NCBI GenBank assembly: GCA_922989275.2
Contig: OV277858.1
Location: 98,194,794 to 98,258,793, forward strand
Reading direction: 5' to 3'
Length of the DNA stretch: 64,000 nt
From: Gari tellinella
Taxonomy: Eukaryota > Mollusca > Bivalvia > Cardiida > Psammobiidae
How positions within the stretch are numbered: position 1 is the first letter of the stretch; the number at the start of each line of letters is the position of its first letter. The translations under genes were made by a program, and so were the position numbers. The notes beneath the pieces are model-generated. The model had not been told where the DNA came from. It saw only the letters and a program-made list of their open reading frames with translations, and did no database searches. This document shows, in pieces, positions 1-11,407 of this stretch.

Positions 1-67
1 CTTTCAACCTGCTTTAAGTAGCCGTTTGTCTTCCAAACTAAAGACAGGCTATGGGGTAATGGGTTAA
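1..67. mobile_element. Family A element, right half
   Basis: The window opens inside the right arm of a cassette 1 hairpin and ends at the terminal inverted repeat TATGGGGTAATGGGTTAA. The left part lies outside the window. Confidence 0.75.
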
Positions 68-344
68 AGTAGCCACCTATCTCAAACACACTGCATAAGC
101 TGCGAGGGAAATGGTTAATTGCACAAAAATCATGATCATTATTCCAGCTCTCGTACTATTCCATGTTGTAATACATGCTGTTTCACAAGTTGTTTTTTGT
201 CGTTAATGATCAAATAATTTGTCATAATCTCTCACGAAACATAAATTGAAATGTCTACAGGACATGTTAATCAACTACAACCAAGTTCCGCTATTACGAC
301 CACTCTGTAGTCTTGTTTTCAGTGTTTTAAGGTGGTAGATTGCA

Positions 345-414
345 TAAAGCAAGATGAAAGTAAAGCAGAAAGCTCCTATAGGAGCTTTCTGCTTTACTTT
401 CATCTTGCTTTAAG
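345..414. repeat. Cassette 1 hairpin
   Basis: A near-perfect palindrome of about 70 nt with apex AGCTCCTATAGGAGCT. A fragment resembling a family G end (CTATTACGACCAC) lies just upstream near 291-303, so this may be a decayed G element. Confidence 0.75.
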
Positions 415-1138
415 CTTCCATACAGCATTAGTACTATCAATTAGTGATCAATTAAGTTATTGTGATGGAGGACGTTTACTGTTAGTGGCACAGTATGCAG
501 CACACGCAGAATTACATTTACCACACAGGAACATTGCATGCCAAATACACCTTTTCATTGCAGAAATAGTTCTCTGCTATCAATAGTATGTGCTACTGAT
601 TGAAAAAACTTACATTTATTCCTGATCATTTTTCGACAAAAAAAAGATGTTTAGATGACAATTAAACAAGAACCAAATCAGTTGCTAAAGAGTTGGAGAG
701 TGATACGTGTGGCGACTGTTTGCCCCAAATGTTGGTTTTCATTCAGTCACCAAACCGATGTCAAATGATAACGATTGGTATGCTCTTTTTTTGCCCTGAA
801 CTGCAATGCGTAATGCTAGAAACACAAGTTCGTGTCACTAGAGCAAGTAGTCTTCCAGACTTGAGGAAACTTGATAAAACAGTGAGAGTGTGGGAAAAGA
901 AGCTGTTTTTTCCGCTGGTGACATTTGTTATAAAATTGTTGATATGAAATTCTCAGAATGAGGGCATGTGGCTGTTGTGAATGACAGACAGCAGGTCCTG
1001 TGCCCGTATGTTCTCTACTTTCTTACCAATGGCGTCAATGTGTGATGTAAGCAGAATGTCTAAGATTTTAAAAGCCTTTCCTCAACAGATGCCTTAGCCC
1101 ATTCCTTGATCTGCAGAAGTCACATCACCTCAAACATC

Positions 1139-1213
1139 TCCTGTGAAAAGGTATTGAATTATTATAGAACTATTCAAGAATAATTTCTTGAATACTATGA
1201 ACATTCTCCATTG
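1139..1213. repeat. Family M repeat
   Basis: It matches 22190-22270 and 59455-59545. All share a GGTATTGAATTATT core and a TTCTTGAATA stretch with internal TTCTAGAA-like symmetry. No ends or coding sequence were recognised. Confidence 0.55.
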
Positions 1214-1730
1214 GTGCTATATGACTTATTTTGTGTCACAGCGCGGTAAAACCCAACTCATTCATCCATTTAATGGTCTTCAAAATCAGGTTGGACATAC
1301 TACCTCAGATTGTGTCTCTGATTTAAAGGAGGGTGTGTTTTATCTTGTTAATTCTACTGTGTCACTTGTAACACCTATTCACATATAAGTGGCAAGCTGC
1401 ATTAACCAACAACCTGCCAATGTATTTCCTCACAGACCAAATCAATGTCCTTGAAGTAAGGCAAAACTGTTGTTTTCTTTAATGATTTTAATATCAAGCA
1501 ATGAGCTAAACAAACTAGCCTTGATGAGCATTTGGTGGCAAAGCTTTATGGTATCTAATTTGGATCCAAACATTGTTAGAAGTTGGATAGATAATCTTCA
1601 TAGAGACTAATGCGTAAGCCAACACCAAATATTGGCTGTAGTCGGTTCACTTATCTAAGGTTGTACAATTAAATATATGCTCAATGGCGTTTCAATAGAG
1701 ATGCATACAGACTATTTAAAATACAATGCT

Positions 1731-1804
1731 GCTTAATGCAGGACAAAAGTAATGCAAATGGCTCCTTCAGGAGCCTTTTGCATTACTTTTGTCCTGCATT
1801 AAGC
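1731..1804. repeat. Family J hairpin
   Basis: Self-complementary arms start GCTTAATGCAGGACAAAAGT and meet at GGCTCCTTCAGGAGCC. No terminal repeats are visible outside the hairpin. A decayed relative lies at 2036-2099. Confidence 0.75.
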
Positions 1805-2155
1805 TGACATCTATTGTTTAAACATTCAATAAAATTTATGTCTTCTTTGGAATGGCAGCTGAATACTGGTTTGACTGTGGTAACTTACATGATAAACAAA
1901 CTTTATTGGCACCTAGAGTCAACAGTCATTGTGACCCAGAGTTGTAAGTTTGTCAGCAAGACATGCCAACTACATACGACCAGGATTTAATTTCTGACTC
2001 CTTTTATAATGTCCTAATTTGTATCTATAAAACAGCTTAATGCAACTGAAAGTACATGTAGTGCAGAAAGTTTTTCCATTATTTTTGTCCTGCATTAATT
2101 AGACCACTTGTTTCAAATATCTTCAATTTTTATTTCCGGTAGAGAGATTATTATA

Positions 2156-2465
2156 CAGTGCTCCCTCTCAACAAGAACACCCAATGGGAGACCGAATTGT
2201 GTGTGTTGTTCAGAGGGAGTTGTTGTATGGAGGGAAATGAGCTTACATATTTGCAAACAGCTAGAATCTAGATCAGACACGGCATCATCCGGTGTCTGAT
2301 CTAGATTCAAACTATTTGTCACTTGTCGCTATGTTTTTTGGTCAAAATTTCCAAATTGTAACTTTGAGAAAAGACTGCAAATGACACTTTTAAGCAGACG
2401 ATATTGCAGCTGTGAAAGAGTTAGGAAATCGCTGTTCGGAGGGCTGTTGAGGTTAGGGAGCACTG
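2156..2465. mobile_element. Family H element (Tc1/mariner-like MITE)
   Basis: Terminal inverted repeats CAGTGCTCCCTC and GGGAGCACTG are flanked on both sides by TA, as expected for Tc1/mariner insertion. A cassette 2 hairpin lies at 2251-2318 with an unusual apex. No transposase is encoded. Confidence 0.7.
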
Positions 2466-2754
2466 TATTACTATACTCTCGCATAGGCAATAATTGAATG
2501 TTTTAATGATATTGGCTCCTGATAATAGTAAATTAGTTGTTACTCCCTTGACTGTGTTGCAAAACATCCCAGATCAAATAGAATGAATCTAGATAACATA
2601 AGATACATAGTAATCCCAGGTATTGGATATTTAATCCGAAGTATTTTGCAAATTTCTGCGTTTTTTCCAAAATAAGGTGTGTGAAGAAGAATTTCTCAAA
2701 TTACCCAGTACAGTCTAAACTGCGCTCAGCAGTCACTCAAAATTAGATGGAGAA

Positions 2755-2947
2755 CAGGGCTCCAGAAAAGAAGGAGTAAACTGAACAAATCCAACATTTT
2801 CTCACTTATTTCAGCACCAAATCCTATGATGTTACTACTCGTTAGAATGGTCTCAAAGAGACCATTCTTATGAGTAGTGACACCATAAGGTTTAATGCAG
2901 AAATGGGGATTTTAGTTTTTGAAATACTCCTGTTATCTGGAACTTTG
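2755..2947. mobile_element. Family F element
   Basis: It starts CAGGGCTCCAGA and carries the ACTACTCGTTAGAATGG hairpin (about 2836-2880, loop AAA). The right end is mutated (GGAACTTTG in place of GGAGCCCTG). Confidence 0.7.
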
Positions 2948-2977
2948 TAGAGAAGCAGTCTTTAAACCAGGTAACAG

Positions 2978-3050
2978 TTTAATACAGGGTAAAAGTAATG
3001 CAGAAAGCTCCAAGTGGAGCTTTCTGCATTTCTTTTACCCTACATTAAGC
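2978..3050. repeat. Family J hairpin
   Basis: The arms pair around an AGCTCCAAGTGGAGCT apex, and the whole unit is about 73 nt. Confidence 0.7.
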
Positions 3051-3154
3051 AGTTACTTGTTTTCAGATGTCTTGATATGTTTTTAGCGAATTATTGCTTA
3101 ACTTTTTCAACATCATGGACCTGTTTAAAATATATTCATTACATTCACAAACAG

Positions 3155-3305
3155 GGAAGAACCCTCTGATCTGGGTCTATACTGTTTGCTAATTTAGACC
3201 AGTACTTATTAAACTACCCAGAATTCCAAGAAGACTGGTTCATGTTGGTCCACAAGGGAACGTAATAATCCACAAGAGTTACTTAGTGTTGAAAGAGTTT
3301 ACACA
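3155..3305. mobile_element. Family E element, partial
   Basis: It preserves one hairpin arm (CCCTCTGATCTGGGTC) and the right flank up to GTTGAAAGAGTTTA. The left arm is missing. It matches 20571-20779 and 48936-49093. Confidence 0.55.
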
Positions 3306-3680
3306 AGTTTGACTGTATAATATTGAACCAGCTTTTAATTTCACTATTGACCATATAATAGAAGGTGACAGGTTAGCTTAGTGATCAAGATATGCTGGGA
3401 TATTTCCAATCATACATTCAACACTAATATCATACCAACAATATCGCCCCAAATGATCCTTCAGCTAGGTCAGCAAAGGGAGGAAATTTGGTGGTCTACC
3501 TGAAAAATCATGATGTCAGGACTGCCATAATTTCTCTGGATACTTTCCAAAATCTAGAATTTTTTTCTTAATTTCTTTCTGGACCTTTTTCTGAACTCTT
3601 CCAATTTCTGCTCTTACTTTTTAAGTTGGAATTTTATGCGTTTTGTACTTGAAACATTGATATGTTTCCTATTGAGACTA

Positions 3681-4034
3681 CCCGCTGACTTAGTCAAGGG
3701 GTAAAACACCCGCTTATGACGTCAGGGGTTGTGAGTTCGATCCCCCGCCGGACCAAGTCCTTCGGATGAGACTTTATAAACCCAGGTCCGATGTATGAGT
3801 GCTTTACACTTGGCATCTAAAAGAACCAGAGAACTCTCGCTAATAAGAGTAGAGCTTCCCGCCCGAGTTCTCTGTATCCACTGCCCTCTCTCTGGGGCGT
3901 CCGATTAGCCCATATATGGCAGAAACGGACGTTAACAAACAAAACAAACAAACAAACTGTATCCGCTCCCCTCTCTCTGGGGCATCCAATTAGCCCATAG
4001 ATGGCAGAAACGGACGTTAACAAACAAACAAACG
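3681..4034 (+). mobile_element. tRNA-derived SINE with target-site duplication
   Basis: The body is bounded by an 11-bp direct repeat TATTGAGACTA (3670-3680 and 4035-4045). A polymerase III B-box-like GAGTTCGATCCC lies near 3733. The 3' part has a CTTCGGATGAGACTTTATAAA stretch of a molluscan SINE type and an AACAAACAAA tail. The last 75-85 bp, including the tail, occur twice in tandem (about 3873-3957 and 3958-4034). A second copy lies at 37668-37906. A short open frame on the minus strand here is a by-product of the repeat. Confidence 0.75.
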
Positions 4035-4129
4035 TATTGAGACTATTCTAATGAGTAGTGACACCATAGGGTTTAATGCAGAAATAAAGATTTTAGTTAA
4101 TACTCCCCTAAGCCTTATCTGGAGCATTG
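4035..4129. mobile_element. Family F element, right half only
   Basis: It begins within the family F hairpin right arm (GACTATTCTAATGAGTAGT) directly at the SINE target duplication and runs to CTTATCTGGAGCATTG. The left half is not visible upstream of the SINE, so it was lost before or during that insertion. Confidence 0.6.
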
Positions 4130-4529
4130 TAGAAAGGTGGTACTTTTAGCAGACAATATTTTTAACATATTAGCAAGATGGAGTCTCCAGGGTGAGGACC
4201 ACCTCATATGTATATATCAATAAACTGAGAGAGAAATAATGAAGTTATTGAATTTTTCATTTAAAATATCATATTTATGCTTATCAGCATATTTCTACAG
4301 AAAATAGAAAAAAAAAAGCATGGGGTTTTCCAGGGTTACCAGATCCTGAAATTCCAGTATTTAGATTAGTTTAAATTGGGGAAATAAAATCACTAATAGT
4401 GTTTTAACTCGGAAATAAAAATGTCTCTTTGTGTGCAAATTGTTACACTATCTACGCGGTTAAATACGAGCGGTAATAATGTTGTCAAATCACTGCCAGA
4501 AATCTGCAGGAAAGATTAGCTCTCTAAAC

Positions 4530-4725
4530 GTTAAGGTAATATTATCGTCTGCAACATTGTGCCGTCTGCTACTATCCTGAAAATAATTTTTTTGTAAAAT
4601 TTGTTTTCAAAATAGTATCAGAATGTCAAACAGTTTGGATCCAGATAAGACGCCGCGTAACACAGCGTCTCATCTGGATCCAAACTGTTTGCAAAGGTGA
4701 TCATGGTTTTGCAGCAAGCATTCAA
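4530..4725. mobile_element. Family B element, decayed ends
   Basis: It carries the B-type ATCGTCTGCAACATTG arm and a cassette 2 hairpin at 4626-4692. Terminal TTAA repeats are no longer clear. Confidence 0.6.
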
Positions 4726-5160
4726 GGAGTAGGTGCAGCCAGACATTTTTGATAATCATGATGTACAGACATTTTTTAGGTTCAATAAAATCCAAGCAGT
4801 TCGTCTCCAGACCAGATGCAAAGTTAAATCCAACATTTGATCTGCAATCAGAACTGTTTAAATTTTAAGTGTGATGATTTTGAGAAATGCTACGAACCAT
4901 TTTCAAAATAAAGCAGACGACAATGATAAAAGCAGACAACAATTTTAGTCATGAAAAGGATTATCTATTGGTAGATGTTTTTCTGTTTAGCCAATTTTAC
5001 TGCAGTTTGAAGTAGCACTGTCTCCATTAGATAGTAAAAGTGGAATATTTTCAATATTGCACTGCAGCAAGTCTTAAAATAAATATCAATATGCTGCTAG
5101 TTGAGTTATGATACAACCAAACCAATGAAGATGCATGCAAAGTGTTTATCATAGAAGCCT

Positions 5161-5234
5161 GCTTAATGCAGGAGAAAAGTAATTCAGAAAGCTCTTAAAG
5201 GAGCTTTCTGCATTACTTTATTCCTGCATTAAGC
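5161..5234. repeat. Family J hairpin
   Basis: A 74-nt palindrome starting GCTTAATGCAGG with AGCTCTTAAAGGAGCT at the apex. Confidence 0.75.
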
Positions 5235-5664
5235 TGCAGTCTACCTGAAAGACTATCTATGATTTTGCTTAAATGGCAGTTTAATAGAAGTTTGACTAGC
5301 TCTGTTTTAGATGCAGGAAGGTTACAGTTGTTCTAGTTGATTAAATGATAATTGTATAACTGTTAAATTATTGTCTATGTTTGGTACTTTTATATTGCCT
5401 TTGAGTTATATATTGCCTTTAATGGACAAAAAATAGACAAACAAATATTATTGTTTTCTTTAACTAGATCTATTTGCAATATAGATTTTCCGCCAAAACG
5501 TGACATTGTTTACTGTGACGTCATTGCAAATGATGTAATTTGGTTTCTCACTACATGCAGCGTTTGTTTGACGAACATGTTGAGCCGGAACCCAAAAAAA
5601 CCATATTCCACTAGTGGATTTCGATATTTATAGAATGGCTTTATGCAACTCCCAGACCGCAGAT

Positions 5665-5747
5665 TATGTGATAAATTGGAATTATTATCTTCACTGGAGG
5701 AACAAATTAAAGGCTTAAAATGGCGTAATTATGGAGGAATGGGTTAA
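5665..5747. mobile_element. Family A fragment
   Basis: Only the arm between TGATAAATTGGAATTATT and the end GGAATGGGTTAA survives. The hairpin is missing. Confidence 0.5.
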
Positions 5748-5867
5748 GAGAACTAATCATATTGATTTCACGGTATCTCTGACTGTTTGCAATGTTGAGT
5801 ATCTTATACTAGGTCCATTATATAACATCAGGTTTATAGCTTAGGCAAATACAAGATTAACTTCAAC

Positions 5868-6072
5868 ATGCTGGCCATGAAAACATTATAACATTTACAA
5901 ACTGTTTGGATCCTGATGAGATGCCGCGTTACTCGGCGTCTCATCAGGATCCAAACTTGTTAGACACTCTGACCCCTGTTTTAAATTTTTATTTAAGAAA
6001 ATTTAAATTTTAGAACAGTAGCAGACGACAATTGTTGCAGACGGAAAAATTACCCAGCATGCAAAGAGTTAA
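5868..6072. mobile_element. Family B element
   Basis: The reverse orientation relative to 7255-7473 is present, with a cassette 2 hairpin at 5899-5960 and a preserved end CAGCATGCAAAGAGTTAA. The opposite end is worn. Confidence 0.7.
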
Positions 6073-6346
6073 GGGATTAGGGCCACATGGTCATTGGCCT
6101 TGTGCACAGCCCAAACAGGGAAGATAAATGTTACAGAAAATTAAATAATCCCGATAAAATTCTTATACATTATTAGTGATTGTTGTGTGTGTGTTAGTGA
6201 TAGTTAAAATCTACTCCACATCTTTATCAGTGAAGGGTACTTATTAGAAAGTTTCTTCCTGACAAGGTCCTGCCCCGATGCCCTGCGCACACGCTCAGCA
6301 AGTCTGTAAGGTGCAGCCTATAAAACATAACATGACTCTGCTTATT

Positions 6347-6575
6347 TATCCCATTACCCCATAGCCTGTTTCTAGTTTTGAAAATAGGTGACAACTTAAA
6401 GTAGGTGGAAAGTAAAGCAGAATGTGCCTTAAGGTACATTCTGCTTTACTTTCAGCCTGCTTTAAGGTACCATCTGCTAGAATTTAGAAAATATTTCTTA
6501 TCATACTATTCATTACTGTATAAATTGGAACTATTTATCGCAGTGGAGAAATAAATTAACAGCGTATAAAGGTGT
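6347..6575. mobile_element. Family A element, right end lost
   Basis: The left end TTATCCCATTACCCCATAGC is followed by a cassette 1 hairpin at 6395-6466 (apex GTGCCTTAAGGTAC). The terminal GGGTTAA on the right is missing. Confidence 0.7.
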
Positions 6576-6837
6576 ATGTAAAGTTTTATAAAAAAGCTTA
6601 TACGGAAAGTGTCCTTGAATGGGACTCTTTTGAAGCTGCTACCTGTATCATGTGCGTTTATCATTGAACATGGGACCAGTGACACGGACCTGAATGTTAT
6701 TTGCTATACAAAATTGGAAATTTGATTAGTTCAAGGTTAAATCAAGGAGGAATTAAAATGTCTGGCTTAAAATAACAACAGTAATCAAACCAGTGATTAA
6801 AATGCCAGCATCAAACTTAAATATAGCTCAGCCTCTG

Positions 6838-7071
6838 TTTGCATGCTGGTGACGGATATTTCCAGACGGATATTTCGTGCAGTAAATAACACTGAAAACA
6901 GTTTAAAAAAAGATGAGATGCAGCGTAACGTGGCATCTAGTCAGGATCCAAACTATTTGAGACTCAGACCTTGTTTTGAAAACAAATTTAGAGATTTTTT
7001 TGTTTTTAAAATTGCAAACAACAATAATTATTGTTGCAGACGAAAAAATTACCCAGCATGCGAAGAGTTAA
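6838..7071. mobile_element. Family B element
   Basis: It ends in CCCAGCATGCGAAGAGTTAA. The cassette 2 hairpin has lost much of its left arm but keeps GATGAGATGCAGCG and GGATCCAAACTATTTG. A long open frame crosses it but has no protein-like features. Confidence 0.6.
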
Positions 7072-7254
7072 TCTTAACAAATGTGAATTTTAAGTATTAT
7101 AACTGGACAAAATTTAGAACATTGTCAGATATGTTCAGGTTACTTAACAATTACAGCCCCTGATCATAGGGGTCCTTTTAACCTTCTGATCAGGATCTAC
7201 ACTGTTTGTAAAATGTGTTTAAACTTGTTTCCAGCACTGTAAGGGTTGGGTTCA

Positions 7255-7473
7255 TTAACTCTTTGCATGCTGGGTAAATTGTTTCATCTGCAACACTTGT
7301 CGTCTGCTTCTGTTCCAAAAATATAAAACTTAAAACTTTTCTTTTCAAAACAGGGTCAGATTGTCAAACAGTTTGGATCCTGATGAGACGCCGCATTATG
7401 CGGCGTCTCATCAGGATCCAAACTATTTGCAAAGATTATCATGGATTCACTGCTAGCATGCTATTAGAGTTAA
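7255..7473. mobile_element. Family B element, complete
   Basis: This reference copy runs from TTAACTCTTTGCATGCTGGG to TAGCATGCTATTAGAGTTAA. Both ends carry TTAA, which fits a piggyBac-type TTAA target duplication. The cassette 2 hairpin at 7365-7430 has GACGCCGCATTATGCGGCGTC at its tip. Confidence 0.8.
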
Positions 7474-7572
7474 TTGATCAGGAACTATTTTATTGGTAGC
7501 AATTTTATTCGTTCTGTTATAGAATTTAATGGTTAATTATTTCAAGCTCCTTACCTCTGGAAAACAACTTAT

Positions 7573-7788
7573 TTCAACCCTTTCCCTGCTGATCACGACT
7601 TTACTGATTTTTGCAAACAGCTTAGATCCAGATCAGACGCCGCTTTACGCGGCATCTGATCTGGATTCAAACTGTTTGACACTCGTCTGGTTTTTTACGT
7701 AAAAGAATGTAAAATTTTAATTTTTATCAAATTTTGCTGAAGACAAAATTTTACAAAGCAGATAATATCACCACAGGATAAGGGTTAA
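7573..7788. mobile_element. Family L element
   Basis: It runs from CAACCCTTTCCCTGCTGATC (TTAA worn to TCAA) to GATAAGGGTTAA. A cassette 2 hairpin lies at 7613-7678, with the GATCCAGATCAGACGCCG variant. Confidence 0.65.
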
Positions 7789-7857
7789 TATACAATCAAA
7801 CCTGTATTTGGCAGATTTTCAAAACAGCAGAATGGAATTCTCTAAAAAAAAATGTGC

Positions 7858-7935
7858 CTGCTAAATGCAGGACAAAATGATGCAGAAAGCCCTCCTTAAG
7901 GGGCTTTATGCATTTCATTGCTTTGCTTTAAGCAG
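7858..7935. repeat. Family J hairpin, degenerate
   Basis: The arms start GCTAAATGCAGGAC and pair imperfectly around CCCTCCTTAAGGGG. Confidence 0.55.
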
Positions 7936-8024
7936 CTACACTTTTCTTTACAGATTTCTATCAATGGTTTGTTGCCAATATCACTGATTTGGTTAAAAAC
8001 ATTGTAACAAATATGATTCTATTT

Positions 8025-8189
8025 CAGAGCTCCAGATAAGGGGAGTATTTAAAAAACTTAAATCTTTATTTCTGGATTAAACCCTACAGTGCCGCTACTC
8101 ATTAGAATCATCTCTTCGAGACGATTCTAATGAGTAGTAACACCTTAGGATTTTATGCTGAAATGAGTGAGAACTTTTCTGGAGCCCTG
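8025..8189. mobile_element. Family F element with hAT-like target duplication
   Basis: Ends CAGAGCTCCAGATAAGGGG and CTGGAGCCCTG are flanked by TCTATTT on both sides (8018-8024 and 8190-8196), seven matching bases of an expected eight. About 35 bp are deleted before the right end. It lies only 119 bp upstream of the first ADAMTS exon. Confidence 0.75.
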
Positions 8190-8308
8190 TCTATTTGTCA
8201 TGCATAAATGTCATAATGTGTAGTTTCCTAAGCAGAGTGTCATATTCATTATTACGATATCAGATTCTGTTATGGAATAATAACTGTTCTTATTTTATCT
8301 TTTTACAG

Positions 8309-8392
8309 GTAAATGGTATTTATAGAAGTCATACTATCAAACAATTCATCGAGATTGTCGTCGTAAAATTGGTCATATTTCATACAGATAAA
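8309..8392 (+). CDS. ADAMTS: ADAMTS metalloprotease (ADAMTS9/20-like), catalytic-domain exon
   Basis: This exon encodes 28 residues, VNGIYRSHTIKQFIEIVVVK followed by LVIFHTDK. ADAMTS proteases are secreted zinc endopeptidases that cut extracellular-matrix proteoglycans. In this family a segment of the form VxxIYxDPSIGNxInIVVVxLxVL forms part of the N-terminal half of the reprolysin domain, and the match in length, hydrophobic pattern and position is good. Splice sites support it: a pyrimidine-rich tract with TTTTTACAG before 8309 and AAA|GTAAGT after 8392. The exon is 84 nt, phase 0 at both ends. The next exon in the protein is recognised at 37249. The usual DPSIGN loop reads HTIKQF here, which is divergent. 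The preceding exon (propeptide cleavage site and start of the catalytic domain) was not found in 1-8308. Confidence 0.8.
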
Positions 8393-8568
8393 GTAAGTAT
8401 AAATACATTTCTTTCTATAAATGATACTGACAGCCTATTCTTGGTTTCTACTGTAAATTTCATAAAAAATTGGGACACCCTGTATAACACTGCTGTAATT
8501 TATAATCCGGAAATTTGAACTGATTGCGTTATCACACAGTGATTTGTTCAAAAGGTGCAAACTGACTG

Positions 8569-8827
8569 GCAAACAGTATAGATCACAGGGAGGAGTTTGA
8601 TCAGGGTCTACACTGTTTGCTCAGGCCTGATTATCCCAGCTTAAGCATATCAATAGAGTTTGAACCAGAATAAAGAAGCCACTAGTCTGTAGAAAACTCC
8701 ATGTGTCTTTAATAAATAACCACTTCACCCATTTAACACATAACATGTATAACAGATCTTTGCAAACACTTAGGATCCTGATCAGGCCCCACGTTAGTGG
8801 GGTCTGATCAGGATCCCAACTGTTTGC
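8569..8827. repeat. Two cassette 2 hairpins
   Basis: The first (8569-8620) is short and imperfect. The second (8762-8827) pairs well around GGCCCCACGTTAGTGGGGTC. Terminal repeats are not clear, so family membership is uncertain. Confidence 0.6.
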
Positions 8828-9183
8828 CACTCAGAACCCGTTTCTGTAAATGTAACCAAAAACTGAGCCAATTACAGATTTTAAATAGCCGACATTTTGT
8901 TGGGACTAGATCTATAGTTACTTTAATTATGATGGGAAGTGTTACTCATGTTTGCCTTTAGTTTGAGAATTTACAGAATGTGTGATCCTAAGTAGCATTA
9001 GCTTATAAATCACACAACCTTTGACTATATGACAAGTCAAGTATTAAAGGTTTGAAATATGGCATGGTCAAAAACACTAAAAATTAATTGGAAACCTTAA
9101 TTAGTGATGTTTTTTGAGCCTGTGGGTTCCAAGCAACTATAACATACAGTATAAAATTATATAACCCGCAACATTGAAATATT

Positions 9184-9404
9184 ATCCCTTTCTGTCCCCA
9201 TAGCTTGGATTCAATGTTGAAGACTGATAGTTGTTTAAAGCAGACTGAAAGTAAAGCAGAATGCTTTAAATTACTTTCAGCCTACTTTTAGCTATACCAT
9301 CTGCAAGAATACTGGAAATATTTCTTATGGTGTTTATTCATTACTGTATAAAGTGGAACATCTGTATTGGAAGAAGAAATTAAAGGCATTGGGTAATGGG
9401 TAAA
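9184..9404. mobile_element. Family A element with shortened hairpin
   Basis: It runs from CCCCATAGCTTGG to GGGTAATGGGTAAA. The hairpin tip is deleted: AAAGCAGAATG is followed directly by CTTTAAATTACTTTCAG. Confidence 0.6.
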
Positions 9405-9469
9405 ACCTTTTTATTGCCATGCTATGGTCTGCATAAAAATATTGTCGGCTTTTAATTTTATTATTAAGA

Positions 9470-9722
9470 TTTATGCTTTACTCCATAGATACACATTTCT
9501 ACGCATTTAATTTATTCCTCCACTGTAGAAATAGTTCCAACTTGTACAGTCATGAATATTCGCCAGCAGAAAGAAATTCTATAACCTACCAGATTTTAGC
9601 TTAAAGCAGGCTGAAAGTATAGCAGCGGAATATGCACATAAGACACATTCTACTTTACTTTCAACATGCTTTAAGTGTTCACCTATCTTCAATACAGAAC
9701 TATGCCAGAACTTAAGGGTTAA
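9470..9722. mobile_element. Family A element
   Basis: It has the opposite orientation to the preceding copy. A cassette 1 hairpin at 9599-9675 has accumulated mismatches. The right end is degraded to AACTTAAGGGTTAA. Confidence 0.65.
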
Positions 9723-10119
9723 GAAAAATCAATGTATGATTGTGACTCAGCATCTGATCTAGATCGGAATCATTTAATTGCAGTCAGATTTTGCAGTTTT
9801 TGTGCCATCTTATCAAGGTATACACCCTTTGCCAATGTTAGAGAGGACTACTTCTCTTTTCTTAAATTGTGTTGGTTTAATTTTCAAGAATTACACGGCA
9901 TAGCCTCAAATTGAATAAACAAACTCTGGAAAATCTGCAGATAGTTTATATTATCCACACTCAGAACTATTCCAAATATCTTTTACCAAAAGCAAAAACC
10001 TCTGTCTGATTCTACTTCTGATTCTCTGCAAGCGCTATAAAACCAACATCTTTTATACAGGAAAATTTGGGTAAAGCTGCCAATTTTTATAGAAGTATAG
10101 AGCTATCTGAAGACGAAGA

Positions 10120-10195
10120 GACTGCTTAATGCAGAACAAAAGTAAAGTTAAATGCTCCTAAAGGAGTTTTCTGCTTTACCTGTATCATACATTAA
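10120..10195. repeat. Family J hairpin, degenerate
   Basis: It starts CTGCTTAATGCAGAACAAAA and ends CATACATTAA. The final TTAA is also the left boundary of the family A element that follows, so an element may have landed in this hairpin's base. Confidence 0.5.
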
Positions 10196-10643
10196 CCCAT
10201 TTCCCCATGAATATACGCCTTTTTATGCCTTTGATTTATTCCTCTACTGAAGAAAACAGTTCCGATGTATACTGTTACAAATAAGAATCATAAGAAACAT
10301 TTTCTATATTCTAGCAGATAAATGCTTAACCCTTTGAACCCTAGTCCCGCATATATGTGTCCTTTTCAAACAGTGCACATGTGGATAGTACACTTGTCCT
10401 ATGCAAACAGTGAAGACCCAGATCAGAGGGCTCCGACAAACATTGACAAAAACAACCCTCTGAAATGGACTTTACTAAAATGGAAACTGGAATTGTCCAT
10501 TTAAAGTTTCAGGGAGGAAAGAGTTAAAGCAGGCTGAAAGTAAAGCAGAATGTGCCTAAAAGCCCATTCTGCTTTACATTCAACCTGCTTTAAGTGGGCC
10601 ACTATCTTCAAAACTAGAATCAGGCTATGGGGTAATGGGTTAA
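10192..10643. mobile_element. Family A element interrupted by family D
   Basis: Ends TTAACCCATTTCCCCATG and GCTATGGGGTAATGGGTTAA enclose a cassette 1 hairpin. A family D copy (10326-10527) splits the base of the hairpin at GC-TTAA-AGCAGG. Removing it with one TTAA restores a normal family A sequence. Confidence 0.8.
10326..10527. mobile_element. Family D element nested in family A, hairpin right arm deleted
   Basis: It is bounded by TTAA on both sides, with ends CCCTTTGAACCCTAGTCCCG and GGGAGGAAAGAG. Compared with 56367-56617, the sequence from the hairpin apex through the right arm (about 44 bp) is missing: GGGCTCCGA continues directly into CAAACATTGAC. Confidence 0.8.
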
Positions 10644-10672
10644 ATTTGTGTTTGACAGTTAGTTTACTTTCT

Positions 10673-10923
10673 TTAACTCTTTCCTCCCTGAAACTTTAAA
10701 TGGACAATTCTAGTTACCATTTTAGTCTAGTCCATTTCTGACTTTTATTGGTTGTTTTTGTCAATGTTTGGCATTATGACAAACAGTGAAGACCCTGATC
10801 AGAGGGCTCCTTTCGGAGCCCTCTGATCTGGGTCTTCACTGTTTGCATAGGACAAGTGTACTATTCACATGTACGCTGTTTGCAAAGGACGCCAATATGC
10901 GGGACTAGGGTTCAAAGGGTTAA
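10673..10923. mobile_element. Family D element, complete
   Basis: This 251-bp copy is in the opposite orientation to the preceding one and has TTAA at both ends. The cassette 2 hairpin at 10780-10845 pairs GAGGGCTCC with GGAGCCCTC around TTTC. Confidence 0.8.
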
Positions 10924-11021
10924 AGTGGTTGTGTAACCCATCCTAGTGTCTTTTAAAGAGGACATTGGCAAACAGTGTAGACCCTGATGAGATGCAACGT
11001 CATGATGAGACACTATCAATT

Positions 11022-11277
11022 ATCATCCAATTACTCCATAGGTATACAGTTTTATGCATTTGATTTATTCCTCCACTGAAGAAAACAGTTCCACTTTATA
11101 CAGTCATGGAAATAATTATATCATTGGAAATATTTCTGTATCCTAGCAGATGATAGCTTAAAGCAGGCTGAAAGTAAAGCAGAATGTGCCTTAAGGCACA
11201 TTCTGCTTGACTTTCAACCTGCTTTAAGTGTTCACATGTCTTCAGAACTAAAAACTAGCTAGGGGGTAATGGGTTAA
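11022..11277. mobile_element. Family A element
   Basis: A cassette 1 hairpin at 11157-11228 with GTGCCTTAAGGCAC at the tip and only one visible mismatch (TTGACTTTC). The right end is GGGGGTAATGGGTTAA. Confidence 0.75.
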
Positions 11278-11407
11278 GTTTGATGGTACCTAATCTAACA
11301 ATACAGAACTTTCAAAACAAGTTTGTGACAAACAACATCACTCTGTCTCAATGTCTGATCTTGATCCAAACTGTTCACTGCTGTGTGTCAATACCAGATG
11401 TGCTTTA

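Noticed and set aside
6843..7163. 106-codon plus-strand open frame
   Set aside because: It is read through a family B element and its hairpin.
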